A stretch of 41,156 nucleotides of DNA, taken from the NCBI GenBank assembly GCA_009886465.1, contig QXZH01000108.1, forward strand, positions 1 through 41,156, written 5' to 3'. How positions within the stretch are numbered: the first letter of the stretch is position 1; each line of letters opens with the position of its first letter. The DNA is from Opitutaceae bacterium (lineage in GTDB: Bacteria; Verrucomicrobiota; Verrucomicrobiia; Opitutales; Coraliomargaritaceae). Below are positions 7,641 through 15,527 of the stretch, piece by piece. The notes below the pieces were generated by a model. That model saw only the letters and a program-made list of their open reading frames with translations. It made no database searches and had not been told where the DNA came from. A program made the translations under genes and the position numbers.

Positions 7641-9572
7641 ATGCTCACCGTTTCTCAGATTAGTAAAGGCTTCGGCCAAAAAACACTTTTTACCGATATT
7701 TCGCTACGCTTATTACGCGGCGAGCGCATCGGCTTAGTCGGCCCTAATGGTGCGGGTAAGACGTCGCTCTTCTCTATCATAATGGGCGATATGGAGGCTG
7801 ACTGCGGCGAGATCGAACTGGAACGCGACACACGAATAGGCTTTCTGCCACAAGAAAGCGCTCCGGCGGGAGACGAAACCGTAGCAGAACTGGCGACCTC
7901 GATTAGCCCAGAGTTTACCAAAATTTACAAGTCGCTGCGCGAGTGTCCCGACCCCGATTCAATAGAGCGGATTGAAGCGATTGAGCGCTTTATTGAGCTA
8001 GACGGATACAATCTAGAAGCAAAAGCCAAGCGTATCCTAGCAGGGCTAGCCTTTCGGCACGAAGACTACGACATGCCTGCTAAGACCTTGAGTGGAGGCT
8101 GGATCATGCGGGCGCACCTAGCCCGCCTACTCGTGATGGAACCCGACCTGCTCATGCTCGACGAACCGACCAATCACTTGGACCTTGAGACGCTTGTTTG
8201 GTTTCAAAATCAGCTCAAGCGCTACTCCGGCGCGATCCTGACGATTTCGCACGACCGCGAGTTTCTCAATGCCATCTGCGACGGTATTGTGGAGATCGCC
8301 CACAACAAATTGCATCGCTACGTCGGCAATTACGAAAAATACCTTAAAGAAAAGGCCGAGCGCGAAGCGCAACATCTAGCAGCCTATAACAATCAACAAC
8401 GTGAAATCGCCCATCTGGAAGATTTCGTGCGTCGCTTCCGCGCCAAAGCCAGCAAGGCGACACAAGCGCAGGCTCGACTCAAGCAATTAGAGAAAATGGA
8501 GCGCATTGCGCCACCTGAGAGTGCCGCTGACACCATCCACTTTAAGTTTCCCCAACCGCAACGCAGTGGTCAGCGTATCGTTACGCTTAATCATGTGAAG
8601 CAGGCCTATGGGGAACACGTCGTCTACGAAGACCTCAACATAGAGGTCGAAAAGAAACAACGCATCGTCCTGGTTGGCCCCAACGGTGCAGGTAAATCGA
8701 CATTGCTCAAAATAATAGCCGAGATCATCCCAATCGAAGCTGGCACGCGCGAATTAGGTCATAATGTAAGCGTAGGCTACTTTTCGCAGCAGCGAGTCGA
8801 AGTGCTCAACCTGGAGCGCAGCGTGCTCGACGAAGCGATGGATCGGACCTCGGGCACAGGCGAGCAGAGCGTGCGCAGTATCTTAGGCGCCTTCCTCTTT
8901 CGCGGAGATGATGTTTTTAAGAAGGTCAAAGTATTGAGCGGTGGCGAGAAGAGCCGACTGGCACTGGTCAAACTACTGTTGGCTCCGCCTAACTTCCTCC
9001 TACTTGACGAACCCACCACCCACCTCGATATGCCGAGTATCGACGCGCTGATCAGTGCCCTCAAGGACTACACAGGCACTCTCATCTTCGTGAGTCACGA
9101 CGTACACTTTATCCGCGCGATTGCCGAGAGCACGACGCAAATACAAGCCGGCAAAGTTACGCATTATTCGGGTAACTACGATTACTACTTGCGTAAGTCG
9201 GGTGCCGAGTCCGAGCAGAGTGGCCTAATCGCTGGGCTGAAAAATGCTCGTCCGGACGGTGCGCCCACATCCCAAGGCAAGCACCAGAGTGTGAGTGCCA
9301 AAGAACGCCGCCGGATCGCAGCCGAAGAGCGTAAATCTGCCAGCAAGGCGCGCAAGCAAATCGAAAACCGAATCGCAAAAGCCGAGGTAGACATACTCAA
9401 GCTCGAAATCGAACAAACCGAGCTTTCCAAACAACTCGAGGATCCGAGCGCCTATACGGACTCCGAGGCGGCCAAAGATCTCAATATTAGGGCTGCCCGT
9501 ATCGCTAAATATTTAGAAGAGAAAAACTATGAGTGGGATCTGGCAACCGAGGAACTAAGTAAGCTAGATTAA
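7641..9572 (+). CDS. ABC-F family ATPase
   Basis: Soluble tandem-ABC protein with no membrane domain, 643 residues from the ATG at 7641 (MLTVSQISKGFGQK). An in-frame GTG at 7626 would add five residues. Walker A motifs are GPNGAGKT (34-41) and GPNGAGKS (about 345-352). The signatures are LSGGWIMRAHLARLL and LSGGEKSRLALVKLL; the Walker B segments are LLMLDEPTNHLD and LLLDEPTTHLD. Between the domains is a charged linker, the P-site tRNA interaction motif of ABC-F proteins. A C-terminal coiled coil of about 100 residues (rich in Lys, Glu and Ala) resembles Uup/YheS. Members act on ribosomes, in translation or antibiotic protection; which applies here cannot be read from sequence. The first signature carries W in place of the usual E/Q. 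Confidence 0.92.
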   Translation: MLTVSQISKGFGQKTLFTDISLRLLRGERIGLVGPNGAGKTSLFSIIMGDMEADCGEIELERDTRIGFLPQESAPAGDETVAELATSISPEFTKIYKSLRECPDPDSIERIEAIERFIELDGYNLEAKAKRILAGLAFRHEDYDMPAKTLSGGWIMRAHLARLLVMEPDLLMLDEPTNHLDLETLVWFQNQLKRYSGAILTISHDREFLNAICDGIVEIAHNKLHRYVGNYEKYLKEKAEREAQHLAAYNNQQREIAHLEDFVRRFRAKASKATQAQARLKQLEKMERIAPPESAADTIHFKFPQPQRSGQRIVTLNHVKQAYGEHVVYEDLNIEVEKKQRIVLVGPNGAGKSTLLKIIAEIIPIEAGTRELGHNVSVGYFSQQRVEVLNLERSVLDEAMDRTSGTGEQSVRSILGAFLFRGDDVFKKVKVLSGGEKSRLALVKLLLAPPNFLLLDEPTTHLDMPSIDALISALKDYTGTLIFVSHDVHFIRAIAESTTQIQAGKVTHYSGNYDYYLRKSGAESEQSGLIAGLKNARPDGAPTSQGKHQSVSAKERRRIAAEERKSASKARKQIENRIAKAEVDILKLEIEQTELSKQLEDPSAYTDSEAAKDLNIRAARIAKYLEEKNYEWDLATEELSKLD

Positions 9573-9594
9573 CTAGTAGAGAGGAGAAACTTTG

Positions 9595-9633
9595 AATTTC
9601 GCTTTACAAGCCGCTCGTTAATGCGAAGTTTTT
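9595..9633 (+). terminator. Possible terminator after the ABC-F gene
   Basis: An 8-bp stem with one G-T pair (9595-9602 with 9623-9630) and a 20-base loop is followed by TTTCT, the T-run being 9629-9633. It lies between the stop at 9572 and the TPR gene at 9670. The long loop and short T-run make it modest. Confidence 0.35.
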
Positions 9634-9669
9634 CTACCCCCCCACGAACATTCTCCCCGTCCATCTGTG

Positions 9670-12600
9670 ATGTTGTCTAGATCTACTTTAAAAAGTTTAC
9701 TCACCGCCTCTTTAATCATCTGCTCATTTCAGATTTCTAATGCACAGAATGATGCTGGTCAACTAGGCTTCACCGCACTACAAGGCCAAGCCAATACGCT
9801 GGTCGAAGAAGGCAAACTTATCGAGGCCTTGCCTCTGCTCAAAGAGTTAGTCAAGCGCGTCGAAGCCTCTGATAACTCGGAAATCAAACTCGACTTTCCC
9901 ATATTCCTTATTGGAACTGGCCATATCCAGCAATATGTTGCTTCGGAACAAACGAATGAGTTAAGCGAAGCCCTCCGCTGGTATGATAGGTTAGAAAAGG
10001 AGTTCCCAAACTCACCTAAGATCAAGGACATGCTATTTAAAAGGATCGACGTTTTACGGGCTCTCAGCAAGAGCAATGAAGCGATTGACCTGATGCAAAA
10101 AATCCTTTCAGGCGGCTATAGAAATGTGCGCCTGAACCTAAGTGAGCAAACTAAGCTGCTCAAGGATCTCACCCAAATCTACTACAGCACGGGGCAACTA
10201 TCCGCTGGTCTGCCCTACTTTGGTCAACTCTTTGAAATCGCTCGCGACTCTGAAGATCAAGCTTTGGCTGCCGCTGCCAGCTTTGAGTCACTTTTTCAAG
10301 CCGAGCGGCTAGACGACGCACTCATTTTACTGCCTAGGCTGGCAAAGGAGTCAGCAGTTCGCTATCGCCCACGCCTCAATGTAGCCCTCCTAAAAGCAAG
10401 CGACAAGCTGGTCGAAGTAGGACGAGTCAATGATGCCGCTCTTACGCTGAACCTAATTAAAACGACCGACATCATGATCGAGTGGACCGAAGGTAAAATC
10501 GAGTCCAAGACAGCCCAAGTCGAACAACGAACCGCCCTAGGCAATTCATCAAGCGAATTCATTGAACGCCTCCAACAGGAGATAACCACACTCGAAGCTA
10601 ATCTAGAGCAACTGCGCAAACTACCAACACTGCGCAACGAATTGCTCGTCCGCCGCGCCCGTAACTACACTAAGACAGCACGGCGCTACGAAGCCTTCTG
10701 GATGTTCCACGATCTGATGGAGGAAAATCCCGATGATGATCAAGCAGAATTCTACCACTTCGCTACTTTCTCCAATGCCCTCCAAATCGCCAAAACTGGG
10801 ACCGCAATCGAAGTAGGCAGAGCCTATCGCAGCAAATTCCCAAATGGTGACTTCTACTCGGATGTGAGTGGTGCACTCGCCGTCGAACTCCAAAAGACTG
10901 GGCAAAACGAAGAGTTCTTAGCGCTCGCAGTCGACTTTTTAGGTAGTCGCCCTCTCGACGCAGTGTCTCGTAGCCTTTTCGCACAGTGGGCGACTTACCT
11001 TATCGAGCAACAACGCTACACCGAACTGATCACGCAAGCTGGCGAGTGGTACAACGCACACAGCAATGCGATCTACGAAGACGGCATCTTCTACTGGGGC
11101 GGTCTAGCAGAACTCCAAATAAGTCAGTTCGATGACGCTGTCGGCAGCTTTTCACGCTTAGTCGATCGATATCCGACTAGTGTTTATGCTGAAGACGGCT
11201 TACTACGCAAAGGTGCCGCCCTATTTTATGCGCAGCGATTTGAGGAATCTCGAGATGTGCTCTACGCCTATGTAGAGAAATACCCAAGAGGCAACGCTCT
11301 CGACCAAGCCTACTTCTTCCTCGGAGAAGTCGAATACCTCGCGGGTGACCTTGAGCTAGCTCTGGATCACTTCCGCAATGCTGACAGTATCACGACTCTC
11401 CAAGATGTTCACAACGGCGCAGCCTTCCGGATCGGCACAGTGCTCGAAGAGCTCGGTCGCTATAAAGAAATGGCCGCGCACTTTGAGGCTTACATTAAAC
11501 GATTTGGCGAAAAGGCTGATCTGACCCGAGCTGTCTTACAACTCGGATTAGCCTTTGAATATTTGATGCGCCCAGTGGACATGCTTTCTCTCTACCGCGA
11601 AAACATCGAAATTTACGCCACGAACCCAAATAACGAGGGCGTTGACGCGCTAATCGAAGGCTACGCTGAGAAATATAATAAAAATAAGATTATATTGACT
11701 CGCACCGTGGCCTTCTTTGACCGCATGGAAAGCGATCTGGACTTCCGCACAAAAATCATCACTGACCGTGGCTTCCTTTTTGAGCATTTTTACGTCAATC
11801 CAGACATTGATCAACCCCTCTACAATAAACTGCGTCGCGATCCAGCCTTTACTGACGCACTAGTACAAGACATGTCGCCGATCCAAGACTACATGACTCC
11901 CTACCGTTCACAACTGAAGGCCTATCCTAGCGAGATGCCCCAGGATTATTTCAAAGATCAATTGGAAAAGGCGCGTGAGGCTGACGATGTCATTGCAGAG
12001 ACAAGGATGCTCATGGGCCTCTACCGACTAGATGTCCAAATCGACCCCAGGCAGCGCTACGATTCCACACTCCTCCAACAGCTCACACCTCGCGCCATTC
12101 TCTACGTTGCTGACTACGAGCGTGACAAGCGTCTGCTTTTTGCCGAAGAAGCTTGGAACCAGTTGCTCATTAATTACCCGACCGACGATGCGACTATTGT
12201 TGCCTTCATGCGCTTAGCTGATGTCACCGCGGAGAAGGCTGACCTCGCAGGCGCGCTTAACTACCTTGAACAAATTGTGACACAATTCCCGGGCTCACCC
12301 AAAATCCCTGCAGTCATGCTGCGCCAAGGCGAGCTACTAAGCGAAATGGGGCGCGCGAAAGATGCACGTGAAAAATACCAGTATATACTCCGCGTCCCAG
12401 AGTGGCGTGGTATACTGCATGCGCGAGCACTCTACCAAATTGGTGAGTCTCACATGGCGGAAGATGCTTACGCGAAAGCTCACGGTTTTTACGAGCGCAC
12501 CTTTCTCGGCTACCCACATCTCGCCGAATGGAGTGCGCGCGCCTACCTCGCCGACGCCAAAGCCTTGATCGGCATGGGCGAGAAGCAAGACGCGATTAAT

Positions 12601-12693
12601 ACTCTCAGCGAAGCGGTGGCAGAAATTTCCGCGACCGCTCCCGCTGACATCCTAAAATCGATCAAAGCCAAATTGAAGGAGCTCCAAGGATGA
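9670..12693 (+). CDS. Large exported TPR-repeat protein
   Basis: A protein of about 1,007 residues with an N-terminal signal peptide (SLLTASLIICSFQISNAQ, cleavage likely after SNAQ), so probably periplasmic. The rest is almost entirely helical tetratricopeptide-type repeats. Clear units include YDRLEKEFPNSPK, AVGSFSRLVDRYPTSVYAEDG, LDQAYFFLGEVEYLAGDLE and the C-terminal set from about 860 to 960 (LEQIVTQFPGSPKIPAVML, RALYQIGESHMAEDAY). The repeat style, ending in YP or FP then S/T, resembles the BamD/CpoB type. A GTG at 9667 directly precedes the ATG at 9670. Its stop overlaps the next gene (ATGA), so the two TPR proteins are translationally coupled, and ExbB/ExbD genes follow on the same strand. 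It probably scaffolds that envelope complex; the function is inferred from position only. Confidence 0.8.
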   Translation: MLSRSTLKSLLTASLIICSFQISNAQNDAGQLGFTALQGQANTLVEEGKLIEALPLLKELVKRVEASDNSEIKLDFPIFLIGTGHIQQYVASEQTNELSEALRWYDRLEKEFPNSPKIKDMLFKRIDVLRALSKSNEAIDLMQKILSGGYRNVRLNLSEQTKLLKDLTQIYYSTGQLSAGLPYFGQLFEIARDSEDQALAAAASFESLFQAERLDDALILLPRLAKESAVRYRPRLNVALLKASDKLVEVGRVNDAALTLNLIKTTDIMIEWTEGKIESKTAQVEQRTALGNSSSEFIERLQQEITTLEANLEQLRKLPTLRNELLVRRARNYTKTARRYEAFWMFHDLMEENPDDDQAEFYHFATFSNALQIAKTGTAIEVGRAYRSKFPNGDFYSDVSGALAVELQKTGQNEEFLALAVDFLGSRPLDAVSRSLFAQWATYLIEQQRYTELITQAGEWYNAHSNAIYEDGIFYWGGLAELQISQFDDAVGSFSRLVDRYPTSVYAEDGLLRKGAALFYAQRFEESRDVLYAYVEKYPRGNALDQAYFFLGEVEYLAGDLELALDHFRNADSITTLQDVHNGAAFRIGTVLEELGRYKEMAAHFEAYIKRFGEKADLTRAVLQLGLAFEYLMRPVDMLSLYRENIEIYATNPNNEGVDALIEGYAEKYNKNKIILTRTVAFFDRMESDLDFRTKIITDRGFLFEHFYVNPDIDQPLYNKLRRDPAFTDALVQDMSPIQDYMTPYRSQLKAYPSEMPQDYFKDQLEKAREADDVIAETRMLMGLYRLDVQIDPRQRYDSTLLQQLTPRAILYVADYERDKRLLFAEEAWNQLLINYPTDDATIVAFMRLADVTAEKADLAGALNYLEQIVTQFPGSPKIPAVMLRQGELLSEMGRAKDAREKYQYILRVPEWRGILHARALYQIGESHMAEDAYAKAHGFYERTFLGYPHLAEWSARAYLADAKALIGMGEKQDAINTLSEAVAEISATAPADILKSIKAKLKELQG

Positions 12694-13823
12694 ATTTATA
12701 CTCCACAAGATTCCGACCTACGATGATGAAGCGCATTTTAACTCTAGTTTTAGCGGCCGCTACTGCGCAGTCCTCAGCTACCGCGCAAGAAATCAATTCT
12801 TACTGGATTGAATACGGAAACGAGCCTGTCCTCATCCAGCAAAACAATAACGGCGCCGCGCAAACGCTAAAATTTGTTAGCTTTCAAGACGGGATGCTAG
12901 TCGCAGAGCTTGAAGGTGGCGTCGGTGAAATCTCACTCCCCGTGAGTGAATCGATGGTGCGGACACTACGTCTTGATAATTCAAGAATGCCCGAAATTGA
13001 ACGGATGATCCGCCGCGGAAACTTCACCTCTGCGCTCGACCTACTTCGCCCCAAATCGTACCCATTGATCAAATTCCATCAGGTCCCTGAGAGTTTTACT
13101 CAACTGCACGCACCGATTCGCTCCCTAATCAACACGCTCATTAAGGCTAAAGAATATAAGGAAGCCCACGACCTACTCAATCGTGTCCAGCTCGACAAAG
13201 TCGGTATCAAGTACAGCCAAAGTGCCATTGCACTCATGCGTGCCTACCTGAGGGACGGTGACTACGATAAGGTGGCTAAAATGACTGAAATCATTCCTGT
13301 AAAAGGTCAGTATGCAGTCAACATACGCCCAATCGTGGACGCAGCTGATGCCCTCCGCGCCGCCGGTAAATACGAATCTGTCATTCCCCTCTACCGCCAG
13401 ATCGAGACCGTCGTATCCGACGATGTAAAAAAGAACGTTCAAATGTGGCTTGCCTATTGCCTAGTGCTCGCCGACCGCGTCGATGAGGCCACCCCGATGA
13501 TCGAGGCACTCGAAGAGCCAGAACCCAACGAGCGCCTCTTCTCACTCTACAAACTACTTCAAGGTTCTCGCGCACACCGCGGTGAGAACTACGGGCAAGC
13601 ACTTGATGTGCTGACACGCGGCTTCGTTCGCGCGCAGACTTCGTATGACTGGGTTCCAGAGATGCTTTATCTGATCGGCGACTGCTATGCGCGCTCCGAG
13701 GATAAGCTCGCCGCTCGTAATGTTTGGACAGAGATTGCCATTCTCTATCCAGAATCGCCGTGGGCAAAGAGTGCCGAAAGCTCGCTTGCACAACTTCCAG
13801 AACCTGAACAAACTATAGAATAA
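12690..13823 (+). CDS. Exported TPR-repeat protein, second of pair
   Basis: 377 residues with a signal peptide (RILTLVLAAATAQSSATAQ). The start at 12690 overlaps the previous stop as ATGA and has one of the few good Shine-Dalgarno sequences in the window, GAAGGAG at 12675-12681 with 8-base spacing. In-frame ATGs at 12723 and 12726 would give a shorter signal peptide. After a beta-rich N-terminal part that sits before the repeats (about 25-95), helical TPR-like repeats run from about 100 to 365, including YESVIPLYRQIETV, YGQALDVLTRGFVRA and LYLIGDCYARSEDKLAARNVWTEIAILYPESPWA. Tight coupling to the 1,007-residue TPR protein suggests equimolar partners. The ExbB gene starts 53 bases downstream. 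Specific function unknown. Confidence 0.75.
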   Translation: MNLYSTRFRPTMMKRILTLVLAAATAQSSATAQEINSYWIEYGNEPVLIQQNNNGAAQTLKFVSFQDGMLVAELEGGVGEISLPVSESMVRTLRLDNSRMPEIERMIRRGNFTSALDLLRPKSYPLIKFHQVPESFTQLHAPIRSLINTLIKAKEYKEAHDLLNRVQLDKVGIKYSQSAIALMRAYLRDGDYDKVAKMTEIIPVKGQYAVNIRPIVDAADALRAAGKYESVIPLYRQIETVVSDDVKKNVQMWLAYCLVLADRVDEATPMIEALEEPEPNERLFSLYKLLQGSRAHRGENYGQALDVLTRGFVRAQTSYDWVPEMLYLIGDCYARSEDKLAARNVWTEIAILYPESPWAKSAESSLAQLPEPEQTIE

Positions 13824-13876
13824 CAAATAAAAATCCATTTAAACGTCCCCAACTAACGCACTTTAAAATAAACATC

Positions 13877-14650
13877 ATGAATACATCAAAGCTACGCTTC
13901 CTTCCCGCTATCATCGTCATCGCACTGTTCACCCTCGCTACGCAGTGGGTGCTCACACAACCGCTCAGCGCTCAGGATACTGAGGTTGCAACCGAGGTCG
14001 TCGACGAATCCCAAGAAAAGTCACTCATCGACATGTATAAAGCTGGTGGCTGGGCAATGTATCCCCTCACTCTCCTTTCAATCGGTGGCTTCGGATTGAT
14101 TGTTTATAACTTCATGGCGGTCCGTCCCGAACCCATCCTCAACGCTGCTGCGACTGTCCAAATCGACGAAGCGCTTGCTGCGATTGACGTCGAAAAAGCC
14201 AAAACCATCTGTAAAGAAAATCCTTCGCCTGTCACAAACATCATCGAAGCGGGCATGAACCGTGTCGACGTCAACAACTATGACCCCGAGCAAGTCAAAG
14301 AAGCGATCGAAGAGTCTAGCTCCGAAGAGCTCGCAGGTCCTTTCGTTCTAATCAACTATCTGTCCGTGGTTGGTTCGCTCTCCCCCATGGTTGGGTTACT
14401 CGGAACCGTTTCTGGTATGGTCAAAGCCTTTAACGTCATCGAGGCTGAGGGTGCGGGTAGTGCTCAAGCGCTCGCGGGCAACATTTCGGAAGCTCTAATC
14501 ACTACCGCCACTGGCATGATCGTTGGTATTCCTGCCATGTTCTTCTTCTTCTTTTTCAAGAATCGCTACGGTAAGATCACTTCGCGTATTGGCCGCGTAG
14601 TTGGCGAGTTACAGTTTACACTTAACAAAGCGATCAAGAACCGCACCTAA
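13877..14650 (+). CDS. MotA/TolQ/ExbB proton-channel family protein
   Basis: Inner-membrane subunit of an ExbB/TolQ-type motor that converts proton-motive force into movement of an ExbD/TolR partner. 257 residues. There is an extra N-terminal hydrophobic segment (10-32, ending SAQ, a likely signal peptide), then TM 58-80, a long cytosolic domain (82-153) and TMs at about 155-182 and 205-228. The core motif is present: SVVGSLSPMVGLLGTVSGMVKAF (163-185) and GNISEALITTATGMIVGIPA (201-220), the latter carrying the Thr residues that line the pore in ExbB/TolQ. It is followed after 29 bases by two ExbD genes. The sequence does not tell ExbB from TolQ, and no tolB, pal or tonB gene is seen in the window. 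Confidence 0.92.
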   Translation: MNTSKLRFLPAIIVIALFTLATQWVLTQPLSAQDTEVATEVVDESQEKSLIDMYKAGGWAMYPLTLLSIGGFGLIVYNFMAVRPEPILNAAATVQIDEALAAIDVEKAKTICKENPSPVTNIIEAGMNRVDVNNYDPEQVKEAIEESSSEELAGPFVLINYLSVVGSLSPMVGLLGTVSGMVKAFNVIEAEGAGSAQALAGNISEALITTATGMIVGIPAMFFFFFFKNRYGKITSRIGRVVGELQFTLNKAIKNRT

Positions 14651-14679
14651 TCCCGTCCACTCTCGCACCCTAAACAGCT

Positions 14680-15084
14680 ATGGCTATGTGGACACCAGAA
14701 GAGGTTGACCCGGAGTTTGAACTGACTCCGATGATCGACGTCGTCTTCCTACTGATCGCGTTCTTCATGACGCTGATCAGTTTCATCAGCGCTGAACTGG
14801 TCGAATTGGAACTACCCGAAGCAGCCGAGGCCAGCATCCCTGAAGAACCGGGCGAACGCCAATACATATCAATCGATCGAGAGGGCCAGCTCTACTTTGG
14901 TGCCTCACCGATCACTGAAGAAGCTCTCACTTCCCGACTGATGGCACTCAAGGCTGAACTTCCTAGGCTCAAAGTTTTCCTACGTGCCGATTCAAATACC
15001 GCCCACCGCCATGTCAACCGCGTGATGAAAGCCACCGCCAAAGCTGGCATCTTCGACCTTATTTTCGCCTCAGCTAAAGACTAA
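14680..15084 (+). CDS. ExbD/TolR family protein (first copy)
   Basis: 134 residues (an alternative ATG lies two codons later at 14686). It has a short cytosolic N-terminus, one TM helix (about 19-38) and a periplasmic domain of about 90 residues. The proton-carrying aspartate is D20 in ELTPMIDVVFLLIAFFM, the ExbD/TolR hallmark. The periplasmic part begins LVELELPEA and contains the SIDREGQLYFG strand pair common in these domains. It would sit as a dimer inside the ExbB pentamer. The second ExbD gene begins 2 bases after this stop, so both are expected to be made together. Confidence 0.93.
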   Translation: MAMWTPEEVDPEFELTPMIDVVFLLIAFFMTLISFISAELVELELPEAAEASIPEEPGERQYISIDREGQLYFGASPITEEALTSRLMALKAELPRLKVFLRADSNTAHRHVNRVMKATAKAGIFDLIFASAKD

Positions 15085-15086
15085 TT

Positions 15087-15518
15087 ATGAAGGTCAGCAC
15101 CGTACTCGAATCCGAAGATAAAGTCGACATCACCCCGATGATCGACGTCGTCTTCTTGCTGCTCATTTATTTCATGTTCCTTCCGCTCCAGCAAGAGGCG
15201 GATATCGGTATCAAACTACCGAGTAATACTCCCCCCGCAGAGAATCTAGAACTGCCCAGTGAGCACATCGTTGAAATCTTCCCCAATGGTCTGATCCTAC
15301 TCAATGGAGCACCCATGGATGGCATCGACGATCGTAATATGGAGCGTCTCAGCACGACCTTGACTCGCCTCAAGCTATCCTCAGATCGGGCAGGTATCGA
15401 CACCGTAGTCAAAATCCAAGCCGATCCTGACTCCCCACACCAGCGTGCGATCGACGTGCTTAACGCATCCGCTCTTGCGGACATTACTAAAGTCTCATTT
15501 GCCTCCTACGCGGAGTAA
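15087..15518 (+). CDS. ExbD/TolR family protein (second copy)
   Basis: 143 residues with the same architecture as its neighbour. D20 in DITPMIDVVFLLLIYFM is again the predicted proton-carrying residue. The periplasmic domain (about 45-143) starts IGIKLPSNTPPAEN and contains HIVEIFPNGLILLNGAPMD; it differs clearly from the first copy, so this is not a recent duplication. Two distinct ExbD proteins beside one ExbB suggest either a heterodimer in the pore or two alternative complexes. It is followed by 9 bases and then the GTG start of the TonB-positioned protein. Confidence 0.93.
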   Translation: MKVSTVLESEDKVDITPMIDVVFLLLIYFMFLPLQQEADIGIKLPSNTPPAENLELPSEHIVEIFPNGLILLNGAPMDGIDDRNMERLSTTLTRLKLSSDRAGIDTVVKIQADPDSPHQRAIDVLNASALADITKVSFASYAE

Positions 15519-15527
15519 GCTTATACT

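Noticed and set aside
12337-12588. Overlapping open frames on both strands within the 1,007-residue TPR gene
   Set aside because: The rightward TPR frame is uninterrupted with repeat motifs throughout; the others have no recognisable content.
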